Positions 38,027-48,235 of a stretch of 64,000 nucleotides of DNA are shown here, in pieces. The notes under the pieces were generated by a model that saw only the letters and a program-made list of their open reading frames with translations, was not told where the DNA came from and made no database searches. A program made the position numbers and the translations under genes. The stretch is from the NCBI GenBank assembly GCA_023957215.1, contig JAMLHH010000016.1, forward strand, positions 1 to 64,000. The letters are read 5' to 3'. Within the stretch, counting starts at the first letter, position 1. Each line of letters starts with the position of its first letter. This DNA comes from Chitinophagales bacterium (lineage in GTDB: Bacteria; Bacteroidota; Bacteroidia; Chitinophagales; JADIYW01).

Positions 38027-38838
38027 TAATTATTGGAACTGCTACTGTAATATTTCAAAGCTTCTGGTAAAAAAGCTTGAATCTGCTTAATTCGTGTATC
38101 ATCGGATGGGTGGGTACTGAGAATAGCCGGTGTAGAAGCTCCATTTGAAGCGGAAGCCATGCGAGTCCAAAAATCTAAAGCTACTTCGGGATTGTAACCT
38201 GCCATTGCCATAAATACCAAACCTAATTTGTCAGCTTCAGATTCATGTAGTCGGGAATAGGGTAAAATACCGAAAACTTGTGACCCTACGCCATAAGCGG
38301 ATAAAAGTATATTTTGTACAGCATTGGATTTTGTAGATAATAGTGAACTCAATGCTTGTCCGCCATATTGCTGTATCAATTCTTGACTCATCCTTTCACT
38401 ACCGTGTTGGGCTACTGCATGTGCGATTTCATGTCCCAACACGACTGCCAAACTTGCATCATCCGGCGCAATAGATAAAATGCCTGTATAGACGACCACT
38501 TTACCACCTGCCATACACCATGCATTAACTGTATTGTCGCGGACGACATTAAATTCCCAGTTAAATTGCTTGACCATAGAACTCATATTATTAGCATTTA
38601 GATAGCCTTCCACGGCTTTTGCAATTCTCGCACCTACACGTTTTACCATATCTACTTCGGGACCGGAAGTCAGTACATTTTTCTTATTTTCTGTCAAAAA
38701 TTGATTGTAGCTCGTCAGACTCATGGAGTTCATTTCAGAACTGGAAATCAAGTTGATTTGTTTTCTCCCCGTGATAGGTACTCTTGAACAAGAGAAGATA
38801 AATAATGCTAATGCGGCGGCGGTAATCATTCTTTTCAT
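38026..38838 (-). CDS. M48 family zinc metallopeptidase, lipoprotein
   Basis: The 270-residue lipoprotein peptidase begins with a lipobox (LFIFSC, Cys17) followed by SRVPITGRKQINL, the typical start of this M48 subgroup (BepA/LoiP-like). The zinc motif HEIAH is at about 136-140 with a downstream glutamate in LHESEADKLGL. It probably degrades misfolded outer-membrane proteins in the periplasm. ATG 38838 is preferred to the in-frame TTG at 38844. It follows the giant exported protein by about 20 bp. Confidence 0.88.
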   Translation of the reverse strand: MKRMITAAALALFIFSCSRVPITGRKQINLISSSEMNSMSLTSYNQFLTENKKNVLTSGPEVDMVKRVGARIAKAVEGYLNANNMSSMVKQFNWEFNVVRDNTVNAWCMAGGKVVVYTGILSIAPDDASLAVVLGHEIAHAVAQHGSERMSQELIQQYGGQALSSLLSTKSNAVQNILLSAYGVGSQVFGILPYSRLHESEADKLGLVFMAMAGYNPEVALDFWTRMASASNGASTPAILSTHPSDDTRIKQIQAFLPEALKYYSSSSNN

Positions 38839-38858
38839 AATCAATATTTTAGCTTTTT

Positions 38859-41800
38859 CTATTCTGAATCAGGTGTTTCTTTCCCTTTTCTTTTATTGTT
38901 TTTTTGTTTGGTTTTATCTTTTTGTGTATCGTTTTCCAACTGCTTTTTTTCTTCCTCTTTTGGGTTTTCAATGTTGATCAGTTCTTTCTTTTTCTCATCT
39001 AAAACTTTCATGTCAGCGTCTTCTGCTTTCTCTAACTCAGTATCAATAGATTGTTTTGTTTTCACAGAATCTATTGGGGTATTGATCTCAATATCGGTAG
39101 ATTCAGGAGTTTTTACGGAATCCTTTTCAGTATGAACTTCTATGTCAACAGGTATAGAGGTTTTTACGGAATCTTTTTGGGTTTCAACCGGTTCAGATGT
39201 TTGGACAGAATCCTTTTCAGTATGAATTTTTATGTCAACAGGTACGGAAGTTTTTATGGAATCTTTTTGGGTTTCAACAGGTTCAGATGTTTGGACAGAA
39301 TCCTTTTCAGTATGAATTTTTATGTCAACAGGTACGGAAGTTTTTACGGAATCTTTTTGGGTTTCAACAGGTTCAGATGTTTGGACAGAATCCTTTTCTG
39401 TATGAACTTCTATGTTGACAGGTTTGGTAGTTTGAACGGAATCTTTTTGGGTTTCAACCGGTACAGGAGTTTGGATAGCATCCTTTTCTGCATGAACTTC
39501 TATGTTGACAGGTATAGAAGTTTGAACGGAATCTTTTGGGGTTTCAACCGGCTTTTCTTCAAGTGTCTTATTAGTAGGTTGACCAATATTTTCTATCTCT
39601 TCTTTTACATTGTCCTCTTGCTCTTTGATTTCAAATTCTGTATCAGGTATCTGTATAGTTTCTTCAGGAACGGCTTCTTCCACTATTCCGAAAGCTTTTT
39701 TGTATTGATATTCAAAATCGTTCATTCTACCTAAGAAATTATCTTTGAGCGTAGGAGTGGTAGAAGATATTTTATACACTACTTCTTTCCCTGATTTGAG
39801 TTCTTTTTTACTTGATTTTATACTTTCAAAAGCATTGTTGAAGTTTGCATCAGAACTGATGAAAGATAATTCATTGTTGTAATGGCGGATAAATATCCAT
39901 TCGTTATTAGCGGTAGTCAAAAATATATGGAAAAAATCTCCATCCTTTCGTGGACCGATTTCTATATATGCTTGAATGGTTTGAAGAAAAGGTTTGCCGG
40001 CAAAAATCATCATACCTATCGGTTCTACGGATTTGAAAGTTCCTTCCATATTGTCGTAGGTAAGATTTACATTACTGAAAACCATATTGTAAGGAAAATC
40101 TTGTGACAGGTTTAAAACGCCTGCCTCTATCATATCACGGGCGATATTGTCTTTTTGAGCATTATCACCCAATAATCTTTTAATCGTCTGACTAAGTTCT
40201 TTGTTGCCGTTGAGTTTTTGATACTTGCCTTCTACATGATTATCTATCATAAATCTATTGAGAAGATTATTGACCTCATCTACCATATAAAGGTCAAAAG
40301 CGACTGACCCTTTGATTTGAAAAGGAGTGGGGCTATTTTTTATGTAAGTGCTTGTACCATAGATATCTATTTTGTTTGGACTGACATCTTCTGTCAAGTG
40401 ATATTCTCCTCTTGCTTCCAATTCTCCGTTTTCATCATTGTATTTTAGGAGTGGCTTATCCTCACTCATTTTATCAACGGCTTCTTCGTCACCAAATAAG
40501 ATGATAGGACTGGCAGGGACAGATTTCATCACGCCATTTGCGGTATAAATAGCTCTGTCTGACGGGATATCTTTGGATTGTATGATTCTTGGATAAATAC
40601 GCATATCGTACATATCAAGCATCAATCCTGTATAGATATCTTGCCCACTTTCGTTTTTTAGAGAATCAATAGTGAAAGCAGAGTTTTTATAATCTAATTC
40701 TTGTGAGACATGAAACCAGTCTGCATCAGATATTGTATTCAATTGAGGTTTGGCAAAGCCTTCCAACTCGATATTTTTATTCAAGGAGTTTAACAGCAAA
40801 TCTCCTTTATACAACAGATTTTCAGAAAGTTGCAGAGGATGGGCATCGTCAATAAAACCTTTTGCCTGTACGTAATAAAGTGTGTCCACAGCTTTCTTTT
40901 TACCTTTGATGGTATCTTTCAAATTTTTCATGGTTTGAAAGGATTCTATATCAATGGTTTTTAGTTCATCACCAACGGGAATGTCTAATTTACCACTGCC
41001 TTTCATTTCATTTTTATTGGTAATTTCTACGGTTGCCCCATACAATTTATGATATTCATTTTCAGTATTTAAGACCACCTCCGCATTGTCAAGTATGTCT
41101 ATCAATCCATTGTCCTTGATTTTTAATAGGGCATTGTCAGGAATGACTTTTGAGTCCGCTACTAAAATTTGAGTAATTTCTCCTAAATCAAGTTCTTTGG
41201 TATTTTCGTCAAATGAAGATTTTTTGGCATTGAGTCTGACTCCTGCAAATTTATTTTCTGTAAACTCAAAATATTTGTCATCATCGTTTTGTGTTGCTTC
41301 GGTAGAGATTTTAGAGTTTTTGATATTCCATTTAAAAGAGTTGTAATTGGTGATAATTTTATTGTCGGTATATTCGGATAAGGTGTCTGTTTTAATTTCA
41401 GCAATCAGGCTATCTGTATTGATTTCGATAGTGCCTATTCCTGATTTAAAGACTTCATTTTCATCTTTTGTTATAGAAACAAGGGTGTTATTAACGAGGG
41501 CTTTATGGAGTAAAAGGTCTATCTTGTCTGACTGAAAAGTATCTTCATCAATGAGGATATTCCCTCTTTCGGAAAGATGGTTGCCGTTAATAAAAAAGTC
41601 ACCTTTTAAAGTAAATTGGTTTTGATAAGCTTTGAGTTCTTTTTCTTCATTCAAAGCAAGATAAATACTGTCATTCTTAGGTATCCAACTCATCAATACA
41701 GAATCTGCGCTTAATTCGGGATAGACCATATCATCAGTCAAAACGCTTTCCCATTTGGTGAGATTTCCTGCTGCCGAATCCGGTAACAAGGTCATTTCAT

Positions 41801-44153
41801 CAAAGTGAAAACTCATGTTATTACGCTCTATTCTACCTTTTGCCCTCAGACCATTTTTATTCAGACTGACTTCTCCAAACAAAACAGAATTACCGCCGTA
41901 TAATTTTTCGCCATCTGCTTTGGTGGTAAAATTAACTCCCAAAGTCAAATCTTCATGGTTGACGGCAAGTTCGGCATCCATGTCTTGAAAGATATGGTCG
42001 GAAACAAATTCTCCCTTAAACCGAATGCTATCTGTATCAACTGTACTCATTTTTTCAATTGTGAAAGGATAGATTTTGAAATTAAAACTTTCTACTGCAT
42101 ACTTATCTCCAAACTTGGTAAATCCGAAATCTAAAACCGTCGTATCCGTATTTACAAAATAAGGATACCGGGTGTAACGAGCAGACTTATTTCTTTGAGA
42201 TGGATCTGAAACGAAAATTCTACCGCTTATCTTTTTGATAGGCGTATTGATCTCGGTATAAAAAGTATTGCCTTTGGAATCTGTTTGCTCTAAAGGCACC
42301 ATGATGAGCATAGAGTCAATCTTATTTAGGTCAAAAGCATTGTCGTCATAGTTATAAGTAATGGTATCTGAATAGAAATTAAATTTTCCCGAAGTCAGAC
42401 GACCTTTGAAAGCAATACCTCTATTTTCTGTGACATAAACCGTATCCGAACTAAGCGCCATCATAATATTGGCACTGGGTACAATGGGAGCATCTTCAAC
42501 ACCGAGTAATTCAAGTTTCTTTTGATCGAAAAGTAATTTGCCGACTGTACCTTGTGTGACGGATGAAAGTTTGATATTGTCGTAATCAGTATCTTCAGGG
42601 TTTTTCCTGATTTCGGCATACAACATAAGTTTGTCAAAGACATAGACCATACCATCTTCACTGTCGTAATTGAGAAATCCGTCTTCCATCATTTTATAAA
42701 TCAAGCCCTCAATGGACTTATAACTTCCTACCTGTAATAAACCTGCAATTTCTTCTATGCTAATCGTTCTAAAACCTATGTCATCACAAAATTCGGCAAT
42801 CTTGGCAATCGGGTCAACATTGATATATTGGGTGTATTTGGAATCTACACCTTCTTTGTAATAGTTAAAAGACTCAAAATCAGCCGGCAACTTTGCATTG
42901 GTAAAAGTGGAGTTCATATCGGCATAAGTATTACCTATCGTCCAATCAAATTGATCGGTATATAAGTTCATCTTGAAAAAAGGAGAGATGAAAGGCGACT
43001 TGGCTTCATTGGTTCCCAATCTGGTAATTTTAAGGTTTTTGGTTTCCACATTGTAAGCGATTGCACAAGACGGATGAAAAATAGGAGTGGAGTCATTGAG
43101 ATATGCGAAATACACTTTTGCTTTTTTAGACTCTATTTTCTTTAAGTTTTCTATCCGCAAACGGGAAGTTTCAGAATCCAAGACTTTGCCGATATTGGGG
43201 TCAAAAATCTTCAACCTTGCAGGTTCGACTCTTGATGAATTGGTAGCATAAATGACATTGCCGTCTAACTCCACATTGCCTGTCACTTGGATATCTTTGG
43301 ATATATTGATTTCCCAATTGTCATAAGACTGAAATTTGGGATAAGATCTTGCCGCAGCGACCGTATTGAATAGTTTGTCGTTAAAACGCCCCTTTATCGC
43401 ACTTTCTATATAAGGAGTGAAATTTAAAATTGAAGAATCGGTAGTCAGTTCCGATTGTGATAAATCTATTTCATATTCGGAAAAAGTAACGTAAGTTTCA
43501 TTAGGATTGTAATCTGCTCTATGCCAATTGATTCTTCCTTTTTTCCCTTTCCAAAGATTTGTAAACGGGTAAAACTCTCCGGCAGTCTCCCAAATGATGA
43601 GTGAGTCAACTTTTGTTATACCTCTCAATGTCAGTTTATCAAAAACATAGACAGGAAAGCCATCTTTTATTTGAATTTTATAAGAACCATCTGCTTCCCA
43701 ATTTTTTATTTTATCAGAGAAAATAGATTTGTCTTGATAGAGTTTGGTGAGATAATTGACATAAAGGTTGAAGTTTTTATTAGCATCTGCGCCATCGGCA
43801 TTGAGCAGTTGGTAAAGTACCTCATAGTTTTTCGAAATAATATCCGGAGAAATTTCTGTGGCAGCTCCCGAATTTTGAACCAATTTGAAAAAGTTATAGA
43901 ATTGTGGCCAAAGGAGTATTTTTTTCTTCAACATCAGATTGGAGATATCTTTTACCTTAGGAAAATCTTGTTGGTTTTGCAGATTACTTTTTATCCAAAG
44001 TCCCAATTCTTTGGTCTCCGGTTTATTATTAGAACCGATATAAGTGCTTAATGTATTGATAAATTCTGCATCGTTTTCAGGAAAGGGTTTTACACTTTGT
44101 GCATCTGAATAAAAGTAGATGAAGACTGTCAATATGCCGAGAAAGTATCTCAT
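38859..44153 (-). CDS. Giant exported protein with Thr/Lys-rich C-terminal repeats
   Basis: The protein has 1764 residues from ATG 44153, whose ATGA overlaps the prmA stop; this overlap and the signal peptide (YFLGILTVFIYFYSDAQ) fix the start. The first half has alternating soluble helical and beta segments (GNVELDGNVIYATNS, GIAFKGRLTSGKFNFY). The middle has many short strand repeats, such as VLFGEVSLNKNGLRAKGRIE, reminiscent of LPS-transport OstA-like or autotransporter passenger folds. The C-terminus is a disordered tail holding a 30-residue repeat. The family is found in Bacteroidota and its function is unknown. Confidence 0.68.
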   Translation of the reverse strand: MRYFLGILTVFIYFYSDAQSVKPFPENDAEFINTLSTYIGSNNKPETKELGLWIKSNLQNQQDFPKVKDISNLMLKKKILLWPQFYNFFKLVQNSGAATEISPDIISKNYEVLYQLLNADGADANKNFNLYVNYLTKLYQDKSIFSDKIKNWEADGSYKIQIKDGFPVYVFDKLTLRGITKVDSLIIWETAGEFYPFTNLWKGKKGRINWHRADYNPNETYVTFSEYEIDLSQSELTTDSSILNFTPYIESAIKGRFNDKLFNTVAAARSYPKFQSYDNWEINISKDIQVTGNVELDGNVIYATNSSRVEPARLKIFDPNIGKVLDSETSRLRIENLKKIESKKAKVYFAYLNDSTPIFHPSCAIAYNVETKNLKITRLGTNEAKSPFISPFFKMNLYTDQFDWTIGNTYADMNSTFTNAKLPADFESFNYYKEGVDSKYTQYINVDPIAKIAEFCDDIGFRTISIEEIAGLLQVGSYKSIEGLIYKMMEDGFLNYDSEDGMVYVFDKLMLYAEIRKNPEDTDYDNIKLSSVTQGTVGKLLFDQKKLELLGVEDAPIVPSANIMMALSSDTVYVTENRGIAFKGRLTSGKFNFYSDTITYNYDDNAFDLNKIDSMLIMVPLEQTDSKGNTFYTEINTPIKKISGRIFVSDPSQRNKSARYTRYPYFVNTDTTVLDFGFTKFGDKYAVESFNFKIYPFTIEKMSTVDTDSIRFKGEFVSDHIFQDMDAELAVNHEDLTLGVNFTTKADGEKLYGGNSVLFGEVSLNKNGLRAKGRIERNNMSFHFDEMTLLPDSAAGNLTKWESVLTDDMVYPELSADSVLMSWIPKNDSIYLALNEEKELKAYQNQFTLKGDFFINGNHLSERGNILIDEDTFQSDKIDLLLHKALVNNTLVSITKDENEVFKSGIGTIEINTDSLIAEIKTDTLSEYTDNKIITNYNSFKWNIKNSKISTEATQNDDDKYFEFTENKFAGVRLNAKKSSFDENTKELDLGEITQILVADSKVIPDNALLKIKDNGLIDILDNAEVVLNTENEYHKLYGATVEITNKNEMKGSGKLDIPVGDELKTIDIESFQTMKNLKDTIKGKKKAVDTLYYVQAKGFIDDAHPLQLSENLLYKGDLLLNSLNKNIELEGFAKPQLNTISDADWFHVSQELDYKNSAFTIDSLKNESGQDIYTGLMLDMYDMRIYPRIIQSKDIPSDRAIYTANGVMKSVPASPIILFGDEEAVDKMSEDKPLLKYNDENGELEARGEYHLTEDVSPNKIDIYGTSTYIKNSPTPFQIKGSVAFDLYMVDEVNNLLNRFMIDNHVEGKYQKLNGNKELSQTIKRLLGDNAQKDNIARDMIEAGVLNLSQDFPYNMVFSNVNLTYDNMEGTFKSVEPIGMMIFAGKPFLQTIQAYIEIGPRKDGDFFHIFLTTANNEWIFIRHYNNELSFISSDANFNNAFESIKSSKKELKSGKEVVYKISSTTPTLKDNFLGRMNDFEYQYKKAFGIVEEAVPEETIQIPDTEFEIKEQEDNVKEEIENIGQPTNKTLEEKPVETPKDSVQTSIPVNIEVHAEKDAIQTPVPVETQKDSVQTTKPVNIEVHTEKDSVQTSEPVETQKDSVKTSVPVDIKIHTEKDSVQTSEPVETQKDSIKTSVPVDIKIHTEKDSVQTSEPVETQKDSVKTSIPVDIEVHTEKDSVKTPESTDIEINTPIDSVKTKQSIDTELEKAEDADMKVLDEKKKELINIENPKEEEKKQLENDTQKDKTKQKNNKRKGKETPDSE
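39091..39540 (-). repeat. 90-bp tandem repeat within the giant protein
   Basis: Five 90-bp units (starting near 39091, 39181, 39271, 39361 and 39451) encode a 30-residue unit of the kind VETQKDSVKTSVPVDIKIHT followed by EKDSVQTSEP. Copies two to four are almost identical; the outer ones are more diverged. The same length and frame in each copy show that selection keeps the reading frame open. Confidence 0.88.
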
Positions 44154-44983
44154 TTTTCCTTTGTTTTTTGTAATAAAATGCATGACCAATTTTCTGATTG
44201 TGTAATATAATTTGCCAAGAGTTGGTTTTCCTGTGCTGTGTTTAAAATATCTTGATTATCAGTACTTAAAAATCCACTCACTATCAAAAATCCATTGTCT
44301 TTAAGTTTAGAACTCAAAAGTGACATATTTTCGGCAATGAAATTTTTGTGGATATTCGCCAAAATAACATTAAAATCACTTTCGACAATTTCCTCCAAAG
44401 AACCCAATCTCATTTCTGTTTGAGCTTGATTGAGAGCGACATTTTCCAAATGATTTTCATAAGACCAAGTGTCATTGTCAAAGGCGATTATTTCTCTCGC
44501 ATTCATTTTGTGAGCAAGAATGGCTAAAACACCTGTGCCGCTTCCGCAGTCTAACACCTTTTTTTCTTGAATTTCTATCAAAGCCATCATTTGCATCATC
44601 TGCTGGGTCGTCGCATGATGACCGGTGCCGAAAGACATTTTGGGGTTGATGATAATTTCATACTTGACATTTTCAAATTTTGGATGAAAATCGGAACGTA
44701 TGCCTACAAAATCATTGATTCGTAAAGGCTGAAAGTTTTTTTCCCATTCTTCATTCCAGTTTTTCTCTTCCAAACTTTCTACCGTATAAGTAGTTTGAAA
44801 ATCATGTAGAAATACTGTCAAAGCACTTTCAAACTCCTCTTTTTCATTTTCGCTCACATATACTTTTATCGAATCGTTTAACTCTTCAATACCATCGTTG
44901 TCTATAATACTCAACAGCTCTGCAAAAGCTTCTGTACTCAATTTTTTGGGTGTGAGTATGTGAAAAACTCTGTATGTCGTCAT
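44150..44983 (-). CDS. prmA: Ribosomal protein L11 methyltransferase
   Basis: The 277-residue enzyme trimethylates ribosomal protein L11. The PrmA hallmark NPKMSFGTGHHATTQQMM is followed by the SAM loop VLDCGSGTGVLAIL and ANIHKNF for the catalytic motif (NIxxN-like ANI). The N-terminal segment is the L11-binding domain. It overlaps tpiA upstream and the giant gene downstream, each by 4 bp (ATGA). Confidence 0.9.
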   Translation of the reverse strand: MTTYRVFHILTPKKLSTEAFAELLSIIDNDGIEELNDSIKVYVSENEKEEFESALTVFLHDFQTTYTVESLEEKNWNEEWEKNFQPLRINDFVGIRSDFHPKFENVKYEIIINPKMSFGTGHHATTQQMMQMMALIEIQEKKVLDCGSGTGVLAILAHKMNAREIIAFDNDTWSYENHLENVALNQAQTEMRLGSLEEIVESDFNVILANIHKNFIAENMSLLSSKLKDNGFLIVSGFLSTDNQDILNTAQENQLLANYITQSENWSCILLQKTKEK

Positions 44984-45753
44984 AAGTTGATTAAGGTTGA
45001 AATAATTTCAGCAAACTCATCTGCAACTAAAGAAGCTCCGCCGATAAGTCCTCCATCCACATCTTTTTGACTAAAAAGTATGCCTGCATTTTTCGCATTA
45101 CAACTACCACCATAGAGAATGCTTGTCTTATTTGCGGTGGAGGAATCATACCTTTTATGAATAGATTTTCTAATCAATGCATGTACTTCTTGGGCTTGTT
45201 CGGCACTGGCAGTTTTCCCCGTTCCGATTGCCCAAATAGGTTCGTAAGCGATGATTATTTTTGAAAAATCTTTGATGTCCAACTGAAAAACAGAGTTTTC
45301 AAGTTGAGACTGTATAAAATCTTGATAAGAACCGTCTTCTCTTTGCTCTAAAGATTCACCACAGCAAATAATAGGAGTCAAGCCGTATGCCAAAGCTTGT
45401 TGTACTTTTTGTAATACGACATTGTCTGTTTCTAAAAAGTATTTTCTTCTTTCACTGTGACCGATAATGACATGTGTCACTCCGATGGAATTTAATTGTG
45501 TAGCGGAAATTTCACCTGTATAAGCACCATGTATTTCCTGATGACAATTTTGTGCAGCTACGGAGAAATAGGAGGTTGAAAGTGTCTGATTGACGGCTTC
45601 TTGCAAATAAATAAAAGGTGTGGCAATCACAACTTGTTTGTCTTCGGATAATTGATGAATGGCTTTTTTATTTAAAATTTCATTTATCAACTTTGTTGCT
45701 TCGTCGTGTGATTTATTCATTTTCCAATTGGCTATAACATATCTTTTCCTCAT
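44980..45753 (-). CDS. tpiA: Triosephosphate isomerase
   Basis: The 257-residue TIM barrel interconverts dihydroxyacetone phosphate and glyceraldehyde 3-phosphate. Catalytic residues are visible: K11 in NWKMNK, H99 in IIGHSERR and E171 in AYEPIWAIGTG. The phosphate-binding loops LYGGSCNAKNA and GLIGGASL close the barrel. It overlaps prmA by 4 bp and is 2 bp after the GlmU-like gene, so it is part of a tight unit. Confidence 0.95.
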   Translation of the reverse strand: MRKRYVIANWKMNKSHDEATKLINEILNKKAIHQLSEDKQVVIATPFIYLQEAVNQTLSTSYFSVAAQNCHQEIHGAYTGEISATQLNSIGVTHVIIGHSERRKYFLETDNVVLQKVQQALAYGLTPIICCGESLEQREDGSYQDFIQSQLENSVFQLDIKDFSKIIIAYEPIWAIGTGKTASAEQAQEVHALIRKSIHKRYDSSTANKTSILYGGSCNAKNAGILFSQKDVDGGLIGGASLVADEFAEIISTLINL

Positions 45754-45755
45754 GA

Positions 45756-46952
45756 TTACTTATAGTTTGCACTTCGCTCAAAAACTGTTCTTAAAATATT
45801 TTCATCTACTTCCGTTAATTCAATATGTCTTCTTGCCATCATTTTTCTGGCAGTATCTAAAGCTTTATCAAAATCGTAAGTGTCCATTTTTTCGCTACTT
45901 CCCCAAGAAAAGGAAGGTACGAATTTTTTAGGAAATCCACCGCCATAGATATTGGAAGAAACACCGACCACTGTCCCTGTGTTAAACATGGTATTGATAC
46001 CTGATTTGGAATGATCTCCCATTAGCAAGCCACAAAATTGTAGGTTTGTATCTATCGACTTTTTATCGGGATAAGACCAAGCTCTGACAAAACTATAATT
46101 GTTTTTTAAATTGGAATTATTGGTATCTGCACCGAGGTTACACCATTCACCCAAGACAGAATTGCCCAAATATCCATCATGACCTTTATTGCTATAACCC
46201 AAAATGACACTGTTTTCCACTTCGCCACCGACTTTACTATGTGGTCCGATGGTCGTATCCTCATAGATTTTTGCACTCGCTTTGACGGTGGCATGTTCGC
46301 ACAAAGCAAAACTTCCGCGTATCAGTGCATTTTCCATTACGGTGGAATCTTTACCCAAATAAATGGGGCCGTTTTCGGCATTGAGTAAAGTCCAAAAGGC
46401 AGTTACGCCTTCTTCTACATAAATGTTTTCGGGATTTTTTACCCGGTTGTCTTTTGCTAAAATATGTCCGTTGGGTTCTAATTTCATCAATTGGATATCA
46501 ACTCTGATTTCCTGCCCGTTAAAAGTAAAAATATCCCAAGGGTATTTGATGTTTGTGAGGTCTGTCCGATAAACCTTTCGCTCGTAACTGTCAAAACAAG
46601 AATAAAGATCTGAAGCATTTTTAATTTCGGTGTCAGGATATACCGCAATCGTCTTTTGGTTTTTACCTACTAAAACTTGCCCGGCATTCAAAGTTTGAAT
46701 TTCATTCAATAGGGCATTATCCGGCAATACACTCGCATTGATAAAAATGGAATCAGGCTGACTTGAGTAAGGATATTTAGGCTGTAAATAGGAAGGAGTC
46801 AGTATCCCACAATCTTGTTGTAAGATTTTCTCCCATTTTTCACGAATCGTCAAAATTCCTATCCGTATATCAGCTACGCAACGTGTGAAAGTAAAAGGTA
46901 ATAAGTAATCTCTTGCTTCATCGTCGAATAAAATATATTTATTTACTGCCAT
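45756..46952 (-). CDS. GlmU-like sugar-nucleotidyltransferase with left-handed beta-helix
   Basis: The 398-residue protein begins YILFDDEARDYLLPFTFTRC, the signature of the Bacteroidota 'GlmU family protein'. The N-terminal half resembles a degenerate nucleotidyltransferase domain, and the second half has hexapeptide repeats (for example GKDSTVMENALIRGSFALC and KIYEDTTIGPHSKVGGEVEN) forming a left-handed beta-helix acyltransferase domain. It may act in amino-sugar nucleotide synthesis, but the reaction has not been shown. First gene of the minus-strand unit. Confidence 0.82.
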   Translation of the reverse strand: MAVNKYILFDDEARDYLLPFTFTRCVADIRIGILTIREKWEKILQQDCGILTPSYLQPKYPYSSQPDSIFINASVLPDNALLNEIQTLNAGQVLVGKNQKTIAVYPDTEIKNASDLYSCFDSYERKVYRTDLTNIKYPWDIFTFNGQEIRVDIQLMKLEPNGHILAKDNRVKNPENIYVEEGVTAFWTLLNAENGPIYLGKDSTVMENALIRGSFALCEHATVKASAKIYEDTTIGPHSKVGGEVENSVILGYSNKGHDGYLGNSVLGEWCNLGADTNNSNLKNNYSFVRAWSYPDKKSIDTNLQFCGLLMGDHSKSGINTMFNTGTVVGVSSNIYGGGFPKKFVPSFSWGSSEKMDTYDFDKALDTARKMMARRHIELTEVDENILRTVFERSANYK

Positions 46953-47134
46953 AAAAACAAAAATAAAGAATTATCTGATTTGTTAGATAATAGTTTTAAA
47001 AGTAAAGTGTCTAAAGTGAAATGAAGTTGTACACAAGCTTATAAAATGAGTCCAAAAAGGATTATCTTGGTTTTAATTGGTAACTTCGTAGCTAATATTT
47101 CTAATTTGAAAAGGGTAATAAATGATGGATATTT

Positions 47135-48235
47135 ATGGTTGAATCATTAGTACAATGGACATTATTGAATAATCCTACTGAATTAGGAAATTATCTAAAT
47201 TTTGATTTAGCAAAGATTATAGGTCAAGAAATTACCACTGAGTACGGACGTATAGATTTCGTAGTGGCAAATACAAAAAATCATCATCTGATTGTAGAAC
47301 TTGAAACAACGCTCAATACAAAGTGAAAAATTGATTATTGTCTAACTCAAACTTTGAACTATAAGAATGTGAAGTTTTCTGATAGTACAAAATATTGTAT
47401 TTTATATGCGGAAGAGACAAATGCAAAAAGTAAAAAAATATTAGAAAGGTTTGGAGATGAAAATAATATCATTATTCAAACTTATCCATTAGAAAGTATA
47501 AAAAAACTTTATTCTACAACCATTGAGCGACTTAGTTTGAATGTCGGCTTAGTATTGCCCAATCCGAAAAATTATACAATATGTTTTCTTCGATGGCTAA
47601 ATAAAATAATGAAAACTTTTGCCGATTTGAACAAAAATGTTTTAACAGCTTCTCAGATATTTATTCCTTTTGAAAATGTTAGTAATAGTAGAACAAACTT
47701 TAATTGTTATGAAAGATTGGCGTTAGACTTTGAATTATTTGAAATAATAGGCTCAAAATATCACTTAACAATGGACGGAGAGGTATTTGTAAAAAACCTC
47801 AGCCCTTCTATATACAGTACCAATAATGTATCTTCCATCAATCTAACGAATGAGCAAAAAAGATTGTTGCTGAAAGTTTTAACAAATGGAAATTGGGATA
47901 ATAAAGTTCACAAAGTAAATATTTATTGGTTTCTAATATTTATTGAAATGACTCATGGGAACTGGTTGCCCAAAATGAATAAATTTGATTACGATAAATT
48001 GGAGATTGCAAGAGGTATTTTTAGTGTTTCATACAATGAAAGAACCATGTATGAGTTTCTTAAATGGTGTTCTAACTATTGTTTGGAATTGGGATTGATA
48101 GGAATAACTAAATCAAGTACAAATTATGATCAAGTTTTTTTAACTCCACTTGGGATAGAAGTAAACAACATATTCAGTTTAGACTTGACACTAAAAAAAA
48201 GTAGGATGAATTTAAGTTTTAAATTTTTAGAATAA
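47135..48235 (+). pseudogene. PD-(D/E)XK restriction-endonuclease-like gene interrupted by an in-frame TGA
   Basis: Two ORFs (47135-47326 and 47354-48235) are in the same frame and separated only by TGA at 47324-47326 and 9 codons without a start. Read through, the product of about 366 residues has GRIDFV and LIVELETTL (a D...E-x-E pattern close to restriction nuclease cores such as BamHI), interrupted just after the second motif. A helical C-terminal half with winged-helix character follows. The pair is therefore probably inactive, unless the stop is a sequence error. It overlaps the next gene by one base (TAATG). Confidence 0.62.

Noticed and set aside
39091-39540. Regularly spaced repeats considered as a CRISPR array
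   Set aside because: The units are contiguous 90-bp coding repeats with no variable spacers, and no cas gene lies nearby.
39051-39734. A 227-residue plus-strand ORF across the tandem repeats
   Set aside because: It is the reverse shadow of the in-frame 90-bp repeat of the giant protein; its repetitive composition follows from the other strand.
47324-47326. TGA considered as selenocysteine or recoded codon
   Set aside because: No SECIS-like hairpin was seen after it, restriction nucleases are not known selenoproteins, and TGA is used as an ordinary stop by other genes here.
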